A stretch of 64,000 bases of DNA, taken from assembly GCF_020172685.1 (NCBI RefSeq), contig NZ_CP083986.1, positions 2,848,294 through 2,912,293 of the forward strand. The letters run 5' to 3'. Position numbers and translations under genes: made by a program. Of this stretch, positions 31,413-38,769 are shown one piece after another. Under the pieces are notes generated by a model that saw only the letters and a program-made list of their open reading frames with translations, did no database searches and was not told the DNA's origin. Positions within the stretch are counted from its first letter, which is position 1. Each line of letters begins with the position of its first letter. Origin of the DNA: [Mycobacterium] nativiensis. Lineage in GTDB: Bacteria > Actinomycetota > Actinomycetes > Mycobacteriales > Mycobacteriaceae.

Positions 31413-31431
31413 AGAGAAGGAGAAACAAGAG

Positions 31432-31602
31432 ATGGACAAGTTAGAGCTTGCCGCCCTGGCCGCTGCCGAGGGCACCGAGGCATTGCACCGCCCACAGGCC
31501 AAGACGTGGAACGTCGGCCCCGACGCTGCCGTCGACTTCGGTACACCGGGCCGTCACCCGTTCGACGACACAACCATTACGCACTGGTCCCACGATGGCT
31601 GA
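31432..31602 (+). CDS. Small phage protein, unknown
   Basis: 56 residues from ATG 31432 behind agaaggagaaacaagag. The sequence MDKLELAALAAAEGTEALHRPQ starts with an Ala-rich helix and ends in an acidic/aromatic tail (FDDTTITHWSHDG). It overlaps the next gene by 8 bp. No family is recognised. Confidence 0.6.
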   Translation: MDKLELAALAAAEGTEALHRPQAKTWNVGPDAAVDFGTPGRHPFDDTTITHWSHDG

Positions 31603-31822
31603 CAAGAGCCGCTGGGAGCGCCCCGAGACGTTCGCCGAGTGGTGGCAACTCTGCGGCCAGCCTTACGAGGCTGCCGTGATCAAGAACGGCGGTGTCCCGT
31701 GGCCGATGGACCCGGTGCGACGAGCCGCCGCAGCCGAACAGCTCGGCCTGCCCGCCGACACCGACCCGATGGAACTACGCCGCGCTCTGTTCGAGCGCAG
31801 CAAGAGGAGTGACCAAGCATGA
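31595..31822 (+). CDS. Small phage protein upstream of scaffold, unknown
   Basis: 75 residues from ATG 31595 (MADKSRWERPETFAEWWQLCGQPYEAAVIKNGGVPWPMDPVRRAAAAEQLGLPAD). It overlaps the previous gene by 8 bp and the scaffold-like gene by 4 bp (ATGA), so it belongs to the head operon. No family is recognised. Confidence 0.65.
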   Translation: MADKSRWERPETFAEWWQLCGQPYEAAVIKNGGVPWPMDPVRRAAAAEQLGLPADTDPMELRRALFERSKRSDQA

Positions 31823-32262
31823 GCGAGCAACACGACGCCACCGACAGCCAACCGGCTACCCCAGAGGGCGAGGCACCCGGCCAGCCCCCCAAGGGCAACA
31901 AGGAGGCTCGCTACCGAGTCGAGCGGAACGAAGCCCGTATCGAGCGTGACGCTCTGGCCCAGCGGGTCGAGCGGATGCAGACCAACGAGCTGGAGCGCAT
32001 CGCCGCCGAGTCGATCAGCAACCCTGCTGATCTGCTGGCGCTGACCGACAAGACCCTGGCCGACTTCCTCACCGATGACGGCGAGCTGGACGCCGAGCTG
32101 GTCACCGTGGCAGCCGCCGAGCTGCTGGCTACCAGGCCAGGTCTGCGCCGAGGCTCTCCCGCGTTCGACCCATCCCAGGGTCGCGGGGGCCAACCGCCGG
32201 CCAAACCGGTTGAGCCGACGTTCGCCGATCTGTTCAAGAGCGGCAGCGTTCAGCCGTACTGA
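31819..32262 (+). CDS. Scaffolding-like protein
   Basis: 147 residues. A hydrophilic disordered start (SEQHDATDSQPATPEGEAPGQPPKGN) is followed by a charged coiled coil (EARYRVERNEARIERDALAQRVERMQ) and a C-terminal basic/proline-rich tail. It lies directly upstream of the capsid gene, the usual place and design of an actinophage scaffold. No protease motif is seen, so a separate head protease is missing, unlike phiRv1. The assignment rests on position and architecture. Confidence 0.65.
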   Translation: MSEQHDATDSQPATPEGEAPGQPPKGNKEARYRVERNEARIERDALAQRVERMQTNELERIAAESISNPADLLALTDKTLADFLTDDGELDAELVTVAAAELLATRPGLRRGSPAFDPSQGRGGQPPAKPVEPTFADLFKSGSVQPY

Positions 32263-32371
32263 TCTTGAGCGGGTAGCCGTCTGTGGCGGCTCCGCTCACC
32301 TAAGCCTCTGTGAGGCAACGCCGAATCAGCAGCGCTGTTCGGCTCCGGCGGGCTACCGCACCGCCACCCGA

Positions 32372-32398
32372 GGACTGACCCGTGGTCGGTCCTTTTTT
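32372..32398 (+). terminator. Rho-independent terminator ahead of the capsid gene
   Basis: GGACTGACC / GGTCGGTCC (9 pairs, one G-T) around CGT, followed by TTTTTT. It stands between scaffold and capsid, where readthrough is expected, so it may act as an attenuator. Confidence 0.8.
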
Positions 32399-32432
32399 GT
32401 TGCCCAACACTATGTTTCAAGGAGAAACACAC

Positions 32433-33254
32433 ATGGCAATGCAACACCTCAATACCGCCGATGCCTGGACCCCCGAGGACTACGGCAAGGTTCTGAACAA
32501 GGCCATCCAGGCTCAGTCGACCGCGTTCAAGGCAGCGTCCCTGTTCCCCACCGCCAAGGTTCGGGTCAACTTTCCGCTGTGGAACACCGACCCGGCTGCC
32601 GGATGGCTGGACGAGCTGGAGCTGATCGTGCCGACCGATGGCGCGACCGGCCAGGTGGTCTGCACCCCGTCCAAGGTCGGTGGCATCACCACCTTGTCGA
32701 ACGAGATCGCAGACGACACCGACCCGGCGATTGCCGACGCGGCTGCCGCCGGGTTGGCGAACGACATCGCCAAGCGGATCGACGCCGCGTTCCTCGCGAA
32801 CACCACGGCGAAGGCCAACAACGGACTGCTGAGCGTCGCGTACTCCACCGTTGACACCGGTACCGAGATCAAGAACGAAGACCCGTTCATTGACGCTCTG
32901 TTCGCTGCCGAGGCTGTCGGCGCGAACATCGACAGCTGGATCATGCACCCCGATACCGCGAAGGTTCTGTCGAAGCTGAAGAAGGGCACCGGCTCCAACG
33001 AGCGACTGCTTGAGCGGACCATCGACGGCGCGTTCATCGCGGGCATCAAGGTTCTGACCGACCCCCAGGTCGACGCAGACACGATGGCCTGGGGCCTCGA
33101 CTCCACCCGCACCAAGGCCGTGCTCCGGCAGGGCACCGAGATGCAGCGGTTCGACGTTCCGCGCCAGGACGCCATCGACGTTCGCGGCATCGCCCGCGTC
33201 GGGTTCGCGTTCCTGCACCCCGAGTCGGTTGTGCGGCTGTACGACGCTGCTTAG
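32433..33254 (+). CDS. HK97-fold major capsid protein
   Basis: 273 residues from ATG 32433 behind tcaaggagaaacacac. It starts MAMQHLNTADAWTPEDYGKVL and shows the actinophage capsid pattern: A-domain strands PLWNTDPAAGWLDELELIVPTDG, STLSNEIADDTDPAIADAAAAGLANDIAKRIDAAFL, the peptide SWIMHPDTAKVLSKLKKGTGSNERLL and the C-terminal RGIARVGFAFLHPESVVRLYDAA. It should form the satellite's own, probably small, head. The longer in-frame reading from 32382 covers the terminator and is rejected. Confidence 0.88.
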   Translation: MAMQHLNTADAWTPEDYGKVLNKAIQAQSTAFKAASLFPTAKVRVNFPLWNTDPAAGWLDELELIVPTDGATGQVVCTPSKVGGITTLSNEIADDTDPAIADAAAAGLANDIAKRIDAAFLANTTAKANNGLLSVAYSTVDTGTEIKNEDPFIDALFAAEAVGANIDSWIMHPDTAKVLSKLKKGTGSNERLLERTIDGAFIAGIKVLTDPQVDADTMAWGLDSTRTKAVLRQGTEMQRFDVPRQDAIDVRGIARVGFAFLHPESVVRLYDAA

Positions 33255-33291
33255 TCATAACCCGCTGAGGGACAACTGAATACGCGGCGGG

Positions 33292-33317
33292 AAGGGCACC
33301 CACCAACGGGTGCCCTT
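33292..33317. terminator. Bidirectional terminator after capsid
   Basis: AAGGGCACCC / GGGTGCCCTT, a perfect 10-bp stem with loop ACCAAC. It separates the capsid gene from the convergent small gene at 33325. Confidence 0.7.
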
Positions 33318-33324
33318 CTGGTCC

Positions 33325-33633
33325 TCAGATCAGCCGATCCCGTAGCAGCTTGATCTCATCGAGAGCGCCGCGAGCATCGCCGTCTGTGGACAGCACTGCG
33401 TCCAAGACCTCTACGAAGTGTTCTCGGTCGATGCCCGAGAAATCAGGGTTCCGCACCGCCGCGAGGTCAGCCAACGAGACCTGCAAGGTGTGGGGGCCTG
33501 ACTGGTCGTCAAGGTCGAACTCCTGATCAACCGCCGTATCGCGGGAAACGCCAGCACGGCGGGCGAGGTCCACGAAGTCGAACAAGTCACCGAAGGTCAG
33601 GCCATTGAGCGAAACGCTCACAGTCGTAGTCAT
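33325..33633 (-). CDS. Reverse-oriented small gene, possible lysogen-expressed function
   Basis: 102-residue acidic protein (MTTTVSVSLNGLTFGDLFDFVDLARRAGVSRDTAVDQEFDLDDQSG...). It is the only gene besides the integrase on the minus strand. TAGCCT at 33640-33645 ends 6 nt before its ATG, the pattern of a leaderless promoter, and terminators flank it. Genes placed like this in prophages are often expressed in the lysogen (immunity, defence). No family is recognised; the role is inference. Confidence 0.6.
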   Translation of the reverse strand: MTTTVSVSLNGLTFGDLFDFVDLARRAGVSRDTAVDQEFDLDDQSGPHTLQVSLADLAAVRNPDFSGIDREHFVEVLDAVLSTDGDARGALDEIKLLRDRLI

Positions 33634-33639
33634 CCATCG

Positions 33640-33645
33640 AGGCTA
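33640..33645 (-). promoter_or_regulatory. -10 of a leaderless minus-strand promoter
   Basis: TAGCCT (minus strand) fits TANNNT and is separated from the ATG at 33633 by six bases. Confidence 0.45.
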
Positions 33646-33733
33646 GGCCGTCCCCCCGACGTTGCTCGGCGTGTCGGCAGCCCGTGTCCGAATTAGAGGG
33701 CCTACATGAACCATCACCCCAGGAGAAACCCAG

Positions 33734-33808
33734 ATGAAAGACACAACCGGGAGCCCGCTGCTGTCATCCGGGGCTATGACGTCGCCTAAGCAGCGACCGA
33801 GCAACTGA
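33734..33808 (+). CDS. 24-codon small ORF with strong ribosome-binding site
   Basis: ATG 33734 behind ccaggagaaacccag encodes MKDTTGSPLLSSGAMTSPKQ and four more residues, stopping at TGA 33806-33808. A strong terminator hairpin follows within 9 bp. It may be a leader peptide or a minor phage peptide. Confidence 0.4.
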   Translation: MKDTTGSPLLSSGAMTSPKQRPSN

Positions 33809-33816
33809 GCCAGTGC

Positions 33817-33839
33817 CCCCCCGGTCACAAACCGGGGGG
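33817..33839 (+). terminator. Rho-independent terminator
   Basis: CCCCCCGGT / ACCGGGGGG with loop CACAA, followed by CTCTTGCTT. It lies directly after the 24-codon ORF and before the next gene. Confidence 0.65.
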
Positions 33840-33875
33840 CTCTTGCTTGCTCACCAATCGAAGAGAGGACCACCC

Positions 33876-34127
33876 ATGCCAACGAACTTACAGAGACCGT
33901 TTGAACCTTGGGTTCAAACCTCGGACACGGGCGTACTTGTGGTGCCAGCCAGCGTGCCTAACCCGTCAATCAGCGACGTGGTCAAGCTGACTTCGCATCA
34001 GTGGAGCCAGCTCAAGGACTCTGGGCTGTACCGGCTGGCAGTCATCCACCGCCAGATGGACCGGTACACCCCTCACGGGGCGCTGGGCAGCGTCCACAAC
34101 CCCGAGGCTGTCGTTGTCTACGCCTAG
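33876..34127 (+). CDS. Small phage protein, unknown
   Basis: 83 residues from ATG 33876 behind gaagagaggaccaccc. The stretch ISDVVKLTSHQWSQLKDSGLYRLAVIHRQMDRYTPHGALGSVHNPEAVVVYA looks like a compact alpha/beta fold. It overlaps the start of the next gene. No family is recognised. Confidence 0.6.
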   Translation: MPTNLQRPFEPWVQTSDTGVLVVPASVPNPSISDVVKLTSHQWSQLKDSGLYRLAVIHRQMDRYTPHGALGSVHNPEAVVVYA

Positions 34128-34539
34128 CTCAGTGGAACTTGCAACCCCGGAATACCACCGGTCTGAGCAGACCGCACCGTCAAGTCCGAAGCGCACCAGG
34201 CGGCGAAACCGAGGCGGTTACACCCGGGTGCGGATTCATCAACCAGGCTCGACACCCCCGAGGCCGTCAAACCCCTTCGCCTGTCGCTTGCCCGGTTGCC
34301 CAAGGCAGCGAGCAGCCACCTACAACTACTGCTCGATGGCGTGTGCTTCCGCATCAAAAGAGAAACACCGCGCCGAGCTGATCTCAGCGACCATTGGCCC
34401 GTCCGAGCTCGACGCTGCGGCAGCGGAGCTGGCCGAAGCTACCACCAGATACCAGGACGCTTACCACCGCGTTCACCAGGCAGCTACCGAAGTCGGGTTC
34501 ACCCACGAGCAATGGAGCGCGCTGGTCGAGGTAAGTTAG
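34114..34539 (+). CDS. Phage zinc-finger protein
   Basis: 141 residues if TTG 34114 is used, 135 from GTG 34132. A basic N-terminus (SSPKRTRRRNRGGYTRVRIHQPG) precedes a Cys4 finger (ACRLPGCPRQRAATYNYCSMAC, C-x4-C-x10-C-x3-C) and a C-terminal helical coiled part. A basic tail plus zinc finger suggests DNA or RNA binding. It is the last gene before a 660-bp noncoding stretch. Confidence 0.6.
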   Translation: MSTPSSVELATPEYHRSEQTAPSSPKRTRRRNRGGYTRVRIHQPGSTPPRPSNPFACRLPGCPRQRAATYNYCSMACASASKEKHRAELISATIGPSELDAAAAELAEATTRYQDAYHRVHQAATEVGFTHEQWSALVEVS

Positions 34540-35180
34540 CTGGCCCGCCCCGCCGTACCCGCTGGTGGGTGGGCTGTACCGGGGCGCGTGCGGGTTAGCT
34601 GCTGCTGCTGGGGCAGGCCCCCCTGCTGGGGGGTGGGGCACCGGGCAGGTAGGGGCAGGGGCGCTCCCTCCTCTGGCGCGCAGGCAGGCGCGCTGCTGGG
34701 CGCGCTGCCGCTGGGCAGCTAGGCGCAGGGTGAGCACACTGTGCCGCCCCTCCCCCGTTCCCGCAGCTCAGCTACCCCCAGGGGGTATCCCCTCCCCGGG
34801 GGCACCAGGACCGGTCGGTTATGCGGCTGCCCGATCCGATGCATTGCATAGCCCCCGTTTTTGACAGATTTTGTCAACCGATTTTTTCACCACGACGATT
34901 TTTGTTGACCGATTTTTTCGCGAGCGAGATTTTTGAGAACAGGTTTTCTCGCGAGGACAAATCTTGTCGATGGAAATTCTCGCGAGGACGAGTTTTGCAG
35001 TCCGAAATTTCCCTGAGCAGGAGTTTTGTTCCCGCGCCCGCGTGAGGGCCTCGACCCGAGACCGGGTCCAGGGCCAGGTTCCGAGATCGGGTCCGAAACC
35101 AGGTTCCGGCGCTAGACCCGGCGCTAGGTCCGGGGCCAGACCCGAGGCCAGTTTGCCGATTCACCGCGTACCTATACCGC
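34540..35180. other. Large noncoding region, candidate packaging (cos/pac) site
   Basis: About 640 bp without a supported gene. The first part (34560-34740) is extremely G-rich and low in complexity (CTGCTG, GGGGCAG). Then 34855-35025 is AT-rich with T-runs recurring every 15-20 bp (ATTTTGTC, ATTTTTTC, ATTTTTGTTG, ATTTTTTC, ATTTTTGAG). Last, 35050-35150 has degenerate repeats of CCAGGTTCCG, GGGTCCG and GGCGCTAG. It lies directly upstream of the small terminase gene, where packaging sites normally sit. Confidence 0.5.
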
Positions 35181-35198
35181 CCGAAAGGAGGGCAATCC

Positions 35199-35567
35199 AT
35201 GCCCGAAATACCCAAGCCCCCGACGGGGCTACGCGCCCGAGGTAAGCGCCTCTGGCGCGAGCTGCACGAGTTCGCCGAGTTCGGCGATTGCCCAGAGACG
35301 CGCCTGATCGCCGAAGAGGCTTGCTACCTCACCGACGAGATCACCCGCCAGCGCACGCTGATCCGCAAGGCTGGCACCGATACCCGTGTCAAGGGCTCGC
35401 AGGGCCAGCCTGTGTCGATGCCCGAGATCGCAGACCTACAGCGCAACCAAGGCATCCTGTTGTCGCTGCTGAAGTCGCTACGGCTGCCCGATGAGGACGG
35501 CGGCGACGGGAAGCTGTCCCGCTCCCAGGTCGGCAAGATCGCCGCCGAGGCGAGGTGGCGCAGCTAA
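35199..35567 (+). CDS. P27-like small terminase subunit
   Basis: 122 residues from ATG 35199 behind gaaaggagggcaatcc. MPEIPKPPTGLRARGKRLWRELHEFAEF, then a helical stretch LIAEEACYLTDEITRQRTLIRKAG, and SMPEIADLQRNQGILLSLLKSLRLP follow the pattern of P27-family small terminases. It would select satellite DNA at the packaging site. No large terminase is present, so a helper enzyme must supply cutting and translocation. Confidence 0.75.
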   Translation: MPEIPKPPTGLRARGKRLWRELHEFAEFGDCPETRLIAEEACYLTDEITRQRTLIRKAGTDTRVKGSQGQPVSMPEIADLQRNQGILLSLLKSLRLPDEDGGDGKLSRSQVGKIAAEARWRS

Positions 35568-35818
35568 TGCTGCGAGCACCGAGACGACGCCGGTCACTGG
35601 CCCCGGCCCCCGTAGATGTGGGTGCCGTATTCATCCGGTTCATCAAGAACCGGCTAGCGAACCGCGACCAGCTAACGCCGTCAGCGGAGCTGATCGGCTC
35701 TGGCGGGCTACCGCACCGCCTATCGCACGCAGAGTTCCTGGCCGACTGGCGGGCCAGGCCGCTGGCTAACCCGGCAACCGCAGCACTGCTGGACCGCCTA
35801 GAGCGGGTTATCCGGTGA
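35567..35818 (+). CDS. Small phage protein after small terminase, unknown
   Basis: 83 residues from ATG 35567, which overlaps the small-terminase stop (TAATG); GTG 35555 is an alternative. It is basic at the start (LRAPRRRRSLAP) and contains FIRFIKNRLANRDQLTPSAELIGSGGLPHRLSHAEFLADW. The position between terminase and connector is where a portal-linked or HNH-type protein might be expected, but neither is recognised. Confidence 0.6.
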   Translation: MLRAPRRRRSLAPAPVDVGAVFIRFIKNRLANRDQLTPSAELIGSGGLPHRLSHAEFLADWRARPLANPATAALLDRLERVIR

Positions 35819-35979
35819 ACGCCTACCCCGAGCCGATACCGCCGACCGAGGCGGATATCGCGCGTTACTACGCCCGCCTAGAGCGGGCCAAGAACCGTGA
35901 GCGGCAGCGTATTTGGGCGCTGCCGAGCTACTGGCTCTTGAACCAAAGAGGAGAAACACCACATGCCACGAAAGAATAA
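35815..35979 (+). CDS. 54-residue small phage protein
   Basis: GTG 35815 overlaps the preceding stop (GTGA) and opens a 54-residue reading (MNAYPEPIPPTEADIARYYARLERAKNRERQRIWALPSYW...) that ends at TAA 35977-35979. It is rich in charged helix. It overlaps the next small gene. Chain overlaps on both sides support it as real. Confidence 0.5.
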   Translation: MNAYPEPIPPTEADIARYYARLERAKNRERQRIWALPSYWLLNQRGETPHATKE

Positions 35980-36091
35980 GAACGGCGGTCACCGCCGGGA
36001 GTTCGGATCGGGAGCGGGAGCAGTAGCACCGCCCGCGTTCTTCCCCCCGCCTCTTGGTAAACCGAAGTACTCGCGGCGGGGTGACCGATGA
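35963..36091 (+). CDS. 42-residue basic small phage protein
   Basis: ATG 35963 behind agaggagaaacaccac encodes a Lys/Arg- and Gly/Pro-rich peptide (MPRKNKNGGHRREFGSGAG...) that ends in TGA overlapping the connector start (ATGA at 36088-36091). Good Shine-Dalgarno and overlap support translation. The function is unknown. Confidence 0.5.
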   Translation: MPRKNKNGGHRREFGSGAGAVAPPAFFPPPLGKPKYSRRGDR

Positions 36092-36468
36092 GCACCTACG
36101 CCACCGCCGCAGACGTTCAGGCCGTATTAGGCCGAGAGCTAGACGACGCCGAGACGGCGCTGGTTGAGCGCCGCCTAGAGCAGGTCGAGCGGATGATCCT
36201 GCGCCGGGTTCCCGATTTGGCCGGCCAAATCGCCGACGGCACCATCGATCAGGCCGACGTGGTCGACATCGAAGCCGAGGCCGTTCTTCGTGTGGTCCGT
36301 AACCCCGACTGTGTCTTTATGGAGTCCGACGGCAGCTATACCTACACCAAGTCTGCAGAGGCAGCCGACGGCTCGCTCCGCATCACTGCGGAGGAGTGGA
36401 AGCTGCTGGGCATCAAGCCGAGCCGCATGTTTCAAATCGTCCCTGCCCGAGGCGGTGTGCCGTTGTGA
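36088..36468 (+). CDS. Head-tail connector-like protein (gp6/gp19 type)
   Basis: 126 residues: MSTYATAADVQAVLGRELDDAETALVERRLEQVERMILRRVPDLAGQIADGTIDQADVVDIEAEAVLRVVRNPD is the helical pattern of the small head-completion proteins of siphophages (HK97 gp6-like/actinophage gp19). The C-terminal part has ITAEEWKLLG. It would close the head at the portal vertex. The stop overlaps the next gene by 4 bp. Confidence 0.75.
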   Translation: MSTYATAADVQAVLGRELDDAETALVERRLEQVERMILRRVPDLAGQIADGTIDQADVVDIEAEAVLRVVRNPDCVFMESDGSYTYTKSAEAADGSLRITAEEWKLLGIKPSRMFQIVPARGGVPL

Positions 36469-36818
36469 GCCTCTTGGATACAGCGAATGAGTCTGTAGTG
36501 GTGTACCTCGAGGAGGTCACCACCGACGCCGATGGCAACACGATCACACGGGCATCCGAGACGGGTATCCCCGCCCGCGCGCGCATCTGGCCGCAGAACC
36601 AATCGGGCACCTCGGCCCGACGCGCTGAGCAGTCCGACGGCGGATTCTCCACCGAACAGTTCTATGCGGTGCGATTCCCTCGCTCATGGCCGCACGTTCT
36701 AGGCGCTCAGTCGCAGATCGAATGGCGGGGCCAACGCTGGTCGGTGTTCGGTGACCCAATCCGGTACAACGGATCAGCTCGCACCCGCCATACCCACTAC
36801 CAGATCACCCGCCGGTGA
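36465..36818 (+). CDS. Head-closure-like protein
   Basis: 117 residues from GTG 36465 (VSLLDTANESVVVYLEEVTTDADGN). The pattern of beta strands and the stretch FYAVRFPRSWPHVLGAQSQIEWRGQRWSVFGDPIRYNGSARTRHTHYQITRR is typical of head-closure/stopper proteins of siphophages, which form a small barrel. It overlaps both neighbours by 4 bp. Confidence 0.65.
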   Translation: MSLLDTANESVVVYLEEVTTDADGNTITRASETGIPARARIWPQNQSGTSARRAEQSDGGFSTEQFYAVRFPRSWPHVLGAQSQIEWRGQRWSVFGDPIRYNGSARTRHTHYQITRR

Positions 36819-37216
36819 TCCGCGTTCAGTCGGTGGTGCTGCCGCTGCTACGGGCAGCACTGCCTGGTGTCGAGGTGGTGTCTTGGGTTCATGATGTGGA
36901 CTACCGGACGCTCCCGATGATCTCGGTACGTCGGGCCGGTGGAACCCGCAACCCGAACGCACCGACGTTGCACTCGCTGCCGATGGTCGAGTTGACCGCC
37001 GTGTCAGCCGACGGCCTGGTCGAGGCGGAGGAGCTGTACGACGACGCCCTCGACGTTCTGTTCGCCGCCCACCGGGCGCAGACCATCGTGACGGGTGTCG
37101 GCTACATCCAATCGCTGACCGAGAGCCAGGGGCCTACCGAGGCCCCATCACCGCCAGATACCTGGGCGGTTGCTGGCACCATCCGAGCCGGTATCAAGCC
37201 GGAGCGGGTCGGCTAG
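36815..37216 (+). CDS. Tail-terminator-like protein
   Basis: 133 residues from GTG 36815 (MIRVQSVVLPLLRAALPGVEVVSWVHDVDYRTLPMISVRRAGGTRN). The fold pattern, with a helix then strands and a closing GTIRAGIKPERVG, resembles the tail-completion/terminator proteins that follow head closure in siphophages. It is the last morphogenesis gene; no tail tube follows. Its stop shares CTAG with the integrase stop. A satellite with a terminator but no tail would dock onto a helper tail. Confidence 0.6.
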   Translation: MIRVQSVVLPLLRAALPGVEVVSWVHDVDYRTLPMISVRRAGGTRNPNAPTLHSLPMVELTAVSADGLVEAEELYDDALDVLFAAHRAQTIVTGVGYIQSLTESQGPTEAPSPPDTWAVAGTIRAGIKPERVG

Positions 37217-38760
37217 GCCCCGCCAAGGGTATCCACACTGTGGGTACCCTTCTCGTCCTCATCAGTTAGTTCGGTCTGGTCGTCCTCCAATATCGTGAGA
37301 CCTCCTCCGGTCACCAGCTTGTCAAACCGCCCCTTCGGGCTATGCAGCCGAAACACGACTACGTCGTCCAAGTCTTTTGGCTTGAACGCGGTAGCGGATA
37401 TACCGCCTTTAACCAACAGCTCCCGCCTACTGTCGAGGTCTGCGTTAGACCAGGCTTGCTCATTGGTCTGGCCGGTCTCGCGGTACTCGAAATGAGATTC
37501 ACGCACCGGGAGCTTCTCCAGCTCAGAGATACGCACGTCCAAGGCCCTGAGCTGCTCTGCGAGCTTGTGTCGCATAGCTTCCGAAGTCATCGTGCCGACC
37601 AGGCTAGATAGCTCGTCTACAGCCGCTAGAGCTTCCTTCAACTCGGCCTCGTGAGACTCGGCGGGTATCAACACCCGCTCGGTAACTTTGTCCTGGCCCA
37701 GCTCTTCGAGAAATCGGTCCTCTAGCATCTGATAGATAACCTGAGCGTGGATCATTCGTCCGCAAGAGCTGGGGCAGAAATAGTATTCGTACTGGTAGCC
37801 GCTGGCTGGTTGCTCAGCATCTGCCTTTGGCTTGTACTTGCGGTGGTACATCATCTTGCCGCACTCGTCGCAGAATATGACCCCGTACAAAGGAGACGTG
37901 TTCTGGGTGCGCTTACCGACACCGGGGATTCTTCGGGCTTGTATTGCCAATTGCAGCCTGTCGAACTCCTCGGGGGTAAGCACCCCCTCGTCAGAAACGA
38001 GCACGGGCTTACCCTGCGAGTCCCAGACGGTCTGATCTTTGTACGTCGAGTGCCCGAGCAACAGCTTGGATTCCATGATCACGAACAAGTTCGCCGACCG
38101 CCATTGTTTACCCTTCGCGGACGGGACACCGTCAGCGTTGAGTTTCTTGGCTACCGCTTCCATAGACATGCCAGAGCAGATGTCGGTGAAAATCCGGCGG
38201 ATTACCGCCGCCTGGTCCTCTCGCGGCTGCAGCTTCCATCCCCCGTCGTCGCACTTAACGGACTCAAACCCATACGGGAGGGGTCCACCAGGCCACCGGC
38301 CAGACTCCACCAGCTTTTTGCGGCTGGACCTAGTGCGTTCTCGTATCGCTTCCAGCTCGCCCTCGGCGAGGAAGCTGATCACCTGAGCTATCAACCGACC
38401 CACCGGCGTACTCAGGTCGATATTCTCGGTGACCGAAACTATCGCCTTGTCGTGCTCAACCGCCCAGGCGAACAGCTTGTTCATGTTGATAGTCGACCGG
38501 CTCAACCGGTCCAGCTTCCAACAGGCGATGATGTCGAACTCGGGGTGTCGATCCCTGAGCCAGCCGCCTAGCTCTGTCCGCTTGCGTGCGTCCAAGACAT
38601 CGACAGCGCCGGATACGTCGATGTCCTCGGCCCAACCGACTACGACGTGGCCCTGCATGGTCGCCCACTGCTCTATCAGCTCGCGCTGGCGATCTTCGGA
38701 GGTAGATTCCTCGGTCAGACGCGACAGCCGCACCCGTCCCAACACACGCTTACCAGTCAT
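37213..38760 (-). CDS. int: Large serine integrase
   Basis: 515 residues. The N-terminal resolvase domain has the catalytic serine at about residue 13 (GRVRLSRLTEESTSEDRQ), followed by KLDRLSRS. The recombinase domain (PYGFESVKCDDGGWKL...AAVIRRIFTDICSGMSMEAVAKKLNADGVPSAKGKQW) and a zinc ribbon (CDECGKMMYH, then CPSSCG) with C-terminal coiled coil follow. It belongs to the Bxb1/phiRv1 type that recombines attP with attB without host factors. ATG 38760 is chosen; the reading continues open upstream into bacterial DNA only because no stop intervenes. TAGAAT at 38768-38773 (minus) could give a leaderless own promoter. Confidence 0.93.
   Translation of the reverse strand: MTGKRVLGRVRLSRLTEESTSEDRQRELIEQWATMQGHVVVGWAEDIDVSGAVDVLDARKRTELGGWLRDRHPEFDIIACWKLDRLSRSTINMNKLFAWAVEHDKAIVSVTENIDLSTPVGRLIAQVISFLAEGELEAIRERTRSSRKKLVESGRWPGGPLPYGFESVKCDDGGWKLQPREDQAAVIRRIFTDICSGMSMEAVAKKLNADGVPSAKGKQWRSANLFVIMESKLLLGHSTYKDQTVWDSQGKPVLVSDEGVLTPEEFDRLQLAIQARRIPGVGKRTQNTSPLYGVIFCDECGKMMYHRKYKPKADAEQPASGYQYEYYFCPSSCGRMIHAQVIYQMLEDRFLEELGQDKVTERVLIPAESHEAELKEALAAVDELSSLVGTMTSEAMRHKLAEQLRALDVRISELEKLPVRESHFEYRETGQTNEQAWSNADLDSRRELLVKGGISATAFKPKDLDDVVVFRLHSPKGRFDKLVTGGGLTILEDDQTELTDEDEKGTHSVDTLGGA
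37225..37251. terminator. Bidirectional terminator between head genes and integrase
   Basis: AAGGGTATCC pairs with GGGTACCCTT (one T-G) around ACACTGT, leading to TTCT. It lies inside the last codons of the integrase gene on the other strand. Confidence 0.6.
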
Positions 38761-38769
38761 AACGACGAT

